Positions 30,997 to 33,381 of a DNA stretch of 33,381 bases are shown here, in pieces. Made by a program: the position numbers and the translations under genes. The DNA is from Thermoleophilia bacterium (GTDB lineage: Bacteria; Actinomycetota; Thermoleophilia; Gaiellales; Gaiellaceae): NCBI GenBank assembly GCA_025929895.1, contig JAICPI010000025.1, positions 1-33,381 of the forward strand, read 5' to 3'. The number at the start of each line of letters is the position of its first letter. Positions within the stretch are counted from its first letter, which is position 1. The notes under the pieces were generated by a model. The model was given only the letters and a program-made list of their open reading frames with translations. It was not told the origin of the DNA and did no database searches.

Positions 30997-31288
30997 GGTC
31001 GAAGGCGACTTGACACAGCTCGTCAGTGACGAGTTGCGGACGATCGCGCTTCGCATCATCGCCGATCTTGGTGGCCGTCCCTATCAAGGCAGGTCCCTGA
31101 GGGGCGGCCTGGGCGATTGTCGAAAGGTGTACTTCGATGTTGAAGGCGTCAGCGAACGGCCGTCGTTTCGCGTCGTCTACAGACTGATCCCCGACGAACG
31201 GAATCCGACGGAAGTGGATGTCATTGCGGTCGGGCCACGAGCCAACCTCGATGTGTACCGACGTGTGCGTGGTCGCCTCGGTCGATAA
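30968..31288 (+). CDS. RelE/ParE-like type II toxin
   Basis: This 106-residue basic protein has the RelE/ParE-superfamily layout: an N-terminal helix pair, then LRGGLGDCRKVYFDV, FRVVYRLIPDER and VDVIAVGPRANLDVYRRV strands. RelE members cleave mRNA on the ribosome and ParE members poison gyrase; the catalytic residues do not decide which. The start is GTG at 30968, within the antitoxin, without a strong Shine-Dalgarno, so translational coupling is likely. It shares the lower GC of the antitoxin. Confidence 0.82.
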   Translation: MNLRVRSRAEVEGDLTQLVSDELRTIALRIIADLGGRPYQGRSLRGGLGDCRKVYFDVEGVSERPSFRVVYRLIPDERNPTEVDVIAVGPRANLDVYRRVRGRLGR

Positions 31289-31297
31289 TCAAGGGCA

Positions 31298-31687
31298 ATG
31301 GTCAATCAGCGCGCGATCGTCGTCCCGCCCGGCGAGGGGCACCGCGTCGGGAACGTCGAGTTCCTCGCCCGGAGCGCCGACACACCGCGCTTCAACCTCG
31401 CGCTGATCACGCTCCAGCCCCACCGCGAGGGGCCGGAGCAGCACGCGCACGCTGCGGAGGACGACTCGTTCTACGTCCTCGAGGGCGAGCTCACCTTCAC
31501 CGTCGACGACGACGAGGTCGTCGCCGGGCCCGGCACCTTCGTGCTCGTGCCGCCCGGAGTCCCGCACACGTTCGCGAACCGCGGCGAGGCCGTCGTCCGA
31601 ATGGTCAACATCCACGCCCCAGCGGGCTTCGACCGCCGGCTCGAACGGGGCACAGCGCCTCCTTCGTCAAAACCTCCTACGTCGTGA
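31298..31687 (+). CDS. Single-domain cupin protein
   Basis: This 129-residue cupin has both metal motifs: EQHAHAAEDDSFYVLEGELTF and PGVPHTFANRGEA, with NIHAP near the end. It is closely similar in motif wording to each half of the bicupin at 28261. The ATG follows the toxin stop by nine bases, so read-through from the toxin-antitoxin promoter is possible; a TAATCA six bases before the ATG may provide its own promoter. Its 3' end overlaps the convergent comB by 11 bases. The function is unknown. Confidence 0.85.
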   Translation: MVNQRAIVVPPGEGHRVGNVEFLARSADTPRFNLALITLQPHREGPEQHAHAAEDDSFYVLEGELTFTVDDDEVVAGPGTFVLVPPGVPHTFANRGEAVVRMVNIHAPAGFDRRLERGTAPPSSKPPTS

Positions 31688-32357
31688 TCTCGGCCGCGGG
31701 GCCGACCATGCGGGAGAAGCGCGGGACGACGTCGAGGACGTTCTCGCGCGCGCAGAAGCGGATGTCTTCCTCGAGCCCCGGCGGCCCGTACGTGCGCGCG
31801 GTCAGCCCCTCGTAGGCGTCGGGAAAGGCGCGCGCGACGAGCTCCGCCGCCTTCGCCGCGTCGGTGCGCTCGCCGCCGACGAGCTCGACGATCCGGCCCG
31901 CGCAGTACGCGTCGTCGAGCGCGAACTCGGCGTGGAAGCCCGCGCAGACGACGAGCACGTCCTGGCCGCTCTCGCGCGCCTCGGCCGCGACGGCGTCGAG
32001 GTTCAGCAGGCTCCCCAGCAGCACTCGCTCGCAGCTCGAGGCCGCCGTCAGGATCGCGCGCGTGCCGTTCGTGGTCGAGAAGATCAGCGGGACGGCGCCG
32101 CCCTCCGTGAACTCGCGGGGCGACGCGCCCACGTCGAACCCCTCGATCCGCTCCGCCATCCGCTCGCCGCCGAGCAGCCCCTCCCCCAGCTGCTCGCGCA
32201 CCGCGCGCGCCTCCTCGACGCCGGGCGCGCAGAGCACGCGCGGCCAGCCGGCGGCCAGCGCGACCGCGATCGTCGAGGTCGCCCGGAGCACGTCGACGAC
32301 GACCCCGACCGGAGCCGAGACGGCCTCCGACGGCGTGAAGGCGACGTGCACGCGCAC
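31677..32357 (-). CDS. ComB-like 2-phosphosulfolactate phosphatase
   Basis: This 226-residue protein of the ComB family hydrolyses 2-phosphosulfolactate to sulfolactate, a step of coenzyme M synthesis in methanogens. Bacterial homologues exist outside that pathway. VVVDVLRATSTIAVAL, FSTTNGTRAI and LDDAYCAG are conserved segments. No other coenzyme M or sulfolactate genes lie in the window, so the physiological substrate is open. The GTG start is six bases after TAGCGT. Confidence 0.85.
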   Translation of the reverse strand: MRVHVAFTPSEAVSAPVGVVVDVLRATSTIAVALAAGWPRVLCAPGVEEARAVREQLGEGLLGGERMAERIEGFDVGASPREFTEGGAVPLIFSTTNGTRAILTAASSCERVLLGSLLNLDAVAAEARESGQDVLVVCAGFHAEFALDDAYCAGRIVELVGGERTDAAKAAELVARAFPDAYEGLTARTYGPPGLEEDIRFCARENVLDVVPRFSRMVGPAAEITT

Positions 32358-32362
32358 GCCGA

Positions 32363-32369
32363 TACGCTA
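32363..32369. promoter_or_regulatory. Shared bidirectional -10 element, comB / rhomboid
   Basis: TACGCTA contains TACGCT for the plus-strand rhomboid gene (eight bases to its ATG) and TAGCGT on the minus strand for comB (six bases to its GTG). It is the reverse complement of the element at 19983-19989, and the divergent gap is again 19 bases. Confidence 0.55.
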
Positions 32370-32376
32370 GTCCGCG

Positions 32377-33285
32377 ATGGCGACGGCGCCGCCCGCACTC
32401 ACCTGCTATCGCCATCCGAACCGCGAGACCGGCGTCTCGTGTGCCGAGTGCGGCCGTGGGTTGTGCCCCGACTGCATGGTCTTCACGCCGGTCGGCATCA
32501 AGTGCGCCGAGCACGCGGGGGTCGCGACCGGACCGGCGCGCGTGGCCCGCCAGGCCCGCCGCTTCGGGGTCGAGGGGACCGGCGCCCTCCTGACGAAGGT
32601 CCTGATCGGGGTCAACGTGGCCGTCTACCTACTCGTAATCGCCGCCGGCGGCGGGACGCTGAACGAGCCCGGCGGCGAGCTCTTCATCGACGGGTCGCTG
32701 ATCGGCGCCGCGCTCTTCCAGGGCGAGCCGATCGGGGTGGCCGACGGCGAGTGGTGGCGGCTCGTGACGTCGATGTTCCTCCACGGCAGCCTGCTGCACC
32801 TCGGCATGAACATGCTCTTCCTCTGGTGGATCGCCGCACCCGTCGAGGAGGCGATCGGCCGCTGGCGCTTCGCGCTGATCTACCTCGCCGGCGGGCTCGG
32901 CGGCGCGGCCGGCGCACTCCTCTTCGGCCGGTTCGACCTCTTCGGGACGACGCTTGCGACCCCGACGGTGGGAGCCTCGGGCGCGCTCTTCGGCGTCCTC
33001 GGAGCGGCGTTCGTGTTCGAGCGCCAGCGCAACTACGTGCTCGGCGGCGGCGCGCTGACGATCATCCTCCTGAACCTCGTGCTCTCGCTCAGCCTCAGCA
33101 ATATCTCGGTCGGCGGGCACGTCGGAGGCCTGGTCGCGGGAGCGCTCTCGGCGGTCGCCCTCTCGCGGCTCGGTCGCGCGCACGCGGCGTACGGCCGGCC
33201 GGGGCTCCTCGGCTTCGCGGGCGTCGCCGCGGTCGCGATCGCCAGCGTCGCGCTCGCGTACTGGTCGGTCTCAGAGTTCGTCTAG
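32377..33285 (+). CDS. Rhomboid-family intramembrane serine protease with N-terminal zinc finger
   Basis: This 302-residue protein starts with a B-box-like zinc finger (about 8-48: Cys/His pairs in CYRHPNRETGVSCAECGRG, CPDC and KCAEH), then six or seven membrane helices. The catalytic Ser201 is in GASGALFG and the catalytic His248 in GGHVGGLVAG. The WWRLVTSMFLHGSLLHLGMN region is typical of rhomboids. This finger-plus-rhomboid form is common in actinobacteria. Substrates are unknown. Its stop shares a CTAG with the next, convergent gene. Confidence 0.92.
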   Translation: MATAPPALTCYRHPNRETGVSCAECGRGLCPDCMVFTPVGIKCAEHAGVATGPARVARQARRFGVEGTGALLTKVLIGVNVAVYLLVIAAGGGTLNEPGGELFIDGSLIGAALFQGEPIGVADGEWWRLVTSMFLHGSLLHLGMNMLFLWWIAAPVEEAIGRWRFALIYLAGGLGGAAGALLFGRFDLFGTTLATPTVGASGALFGVLGAAFVFERQRNYVLGGGALTIILLNLVLSLSLSNISVGGHVGGLVAGALSAVALSRLGRAHAAYGRPGLLGFAGVAAVAIASVALAYWSVSEFV

Positions 33286-33381
33286 CCGCCCGCAGCGACG
33301 TACGTCGCGCCGCGCTCGGCGAGCGCTGCCTGCGCCGCCGCGAGCCGCGCGAGCGGGACGCGGAACGGCGAGCACGACACG
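33282..33381 (-). CDS. C-terminal fragment of an unidentified protein
   Basis: The last 32 codons of a minus-strand gene run off the window. They encode an Ala-rich tail containing RVPLARLAAAQAALAERGA and TYVAAGG before TAG. The stop overlaps the rhomboid stop in CTAG. Codon use matches the neighbours. The family cannot be identified from this piece. Confidence 0.6.
   Translation of the reverse strand, partial: VSCSPFRVPLARLAAAQAALAERGATYVAAGG

Noticed and set aside
1-33381. CRISPR arrays, rRNA, tRNA, insertion sequences, prophage
   Set aside because: No spaced direct repeats, cloverleaf sequences, transposase or phage motifs were seen on either strand; gene order is mostly conserved housekeeping.

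Overview
The window is very GC-rich and almost entirely coding. It looks like a chromosomal segment of a deep-branching actinobacterium, most likely class Thermoleophilia (Solirubrobacterales/Gaiellales-like). Support for this is the GC level, a sepF-yggT-divIVA division cluster, an actinobacterial-type SOS box, an ImuB/DnaE2 mutasome with a DUF6504 partner, and many leaderless-looking gene starts. The class assignment is an inference. The first 118 bases are a G/C homopolymer-like tract typical of a contig end. The last 100 bases hold the tail of an unidentified gene.

Region 1 (119-6822, minus strand) is the classic rpsB-tsf-pyrH-frr-uppS-cdsA-dxr-rseP operon. Every junction overlaps by 1 or 4 nt. 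Oddities are an EF-Ts without its TDFV motif, a compact Dxr missing about 30 residues of the NADPH domain, and an RseP with a long insertion. A divergent, apparently leaderless diguanylate cyclase follows at 6988-7920.

Region 2 (7974-15152, minus strand) is a cell-division and housekeeping string, in transcription order: HisB-like protein, RidA, CCA-adding enzyme, PgeF, YggS, SepF, YggT, DivIVA, DUF167, TraR/DksA, LspA, RluD. One ribbon-helix-helix gene is embedded on the opposite strand between sepF and yggT. The HisB-like protein has lost most metal ligands of imidazoleglycerol-phosphate dehydratase. YggS and RluD have no ATG/GTG/TTG codon where their conserved N-termini begin.

Region 3 (15174-25019) carries murA with Asp in place of the fosfomycin-target Cys, an HD hydrolase, a VOC protein, a class III cyclase, a class V aminotransferase-like protein, an EEP nuclease, a GT4 glycosyltransferase, an acidic hypothetical protein, a membrane protein, a GH15 enzyme, an ECF sigma factor with a membrane-like segment and RG-rich tail, and a secreted cupredoxin.

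Region 4 (25016-31687) is a DNA-damage region: dnaE2, a bicupin, a 24-residue membrane microprotein, DUF6504, imuB with two perfect SOS boxes, and a lower-GC Phd/RelE-type toxin-antitoxin pair transcribed divergently from imuB, then a single-domain cupin. Region 5 (31677-33381) holds comB, a zinc-finger rhomboid protease and the partial gene.

Two grammar-like patterns run through the window. Many first genes of transcription units have a TANNNT-like box only 6-9 nt before the start codon, and in several divergent pairs the two boxes overlap in one tiny palindromic element. Several convergent pairs also share a 4-nt YTAR stop overlap.
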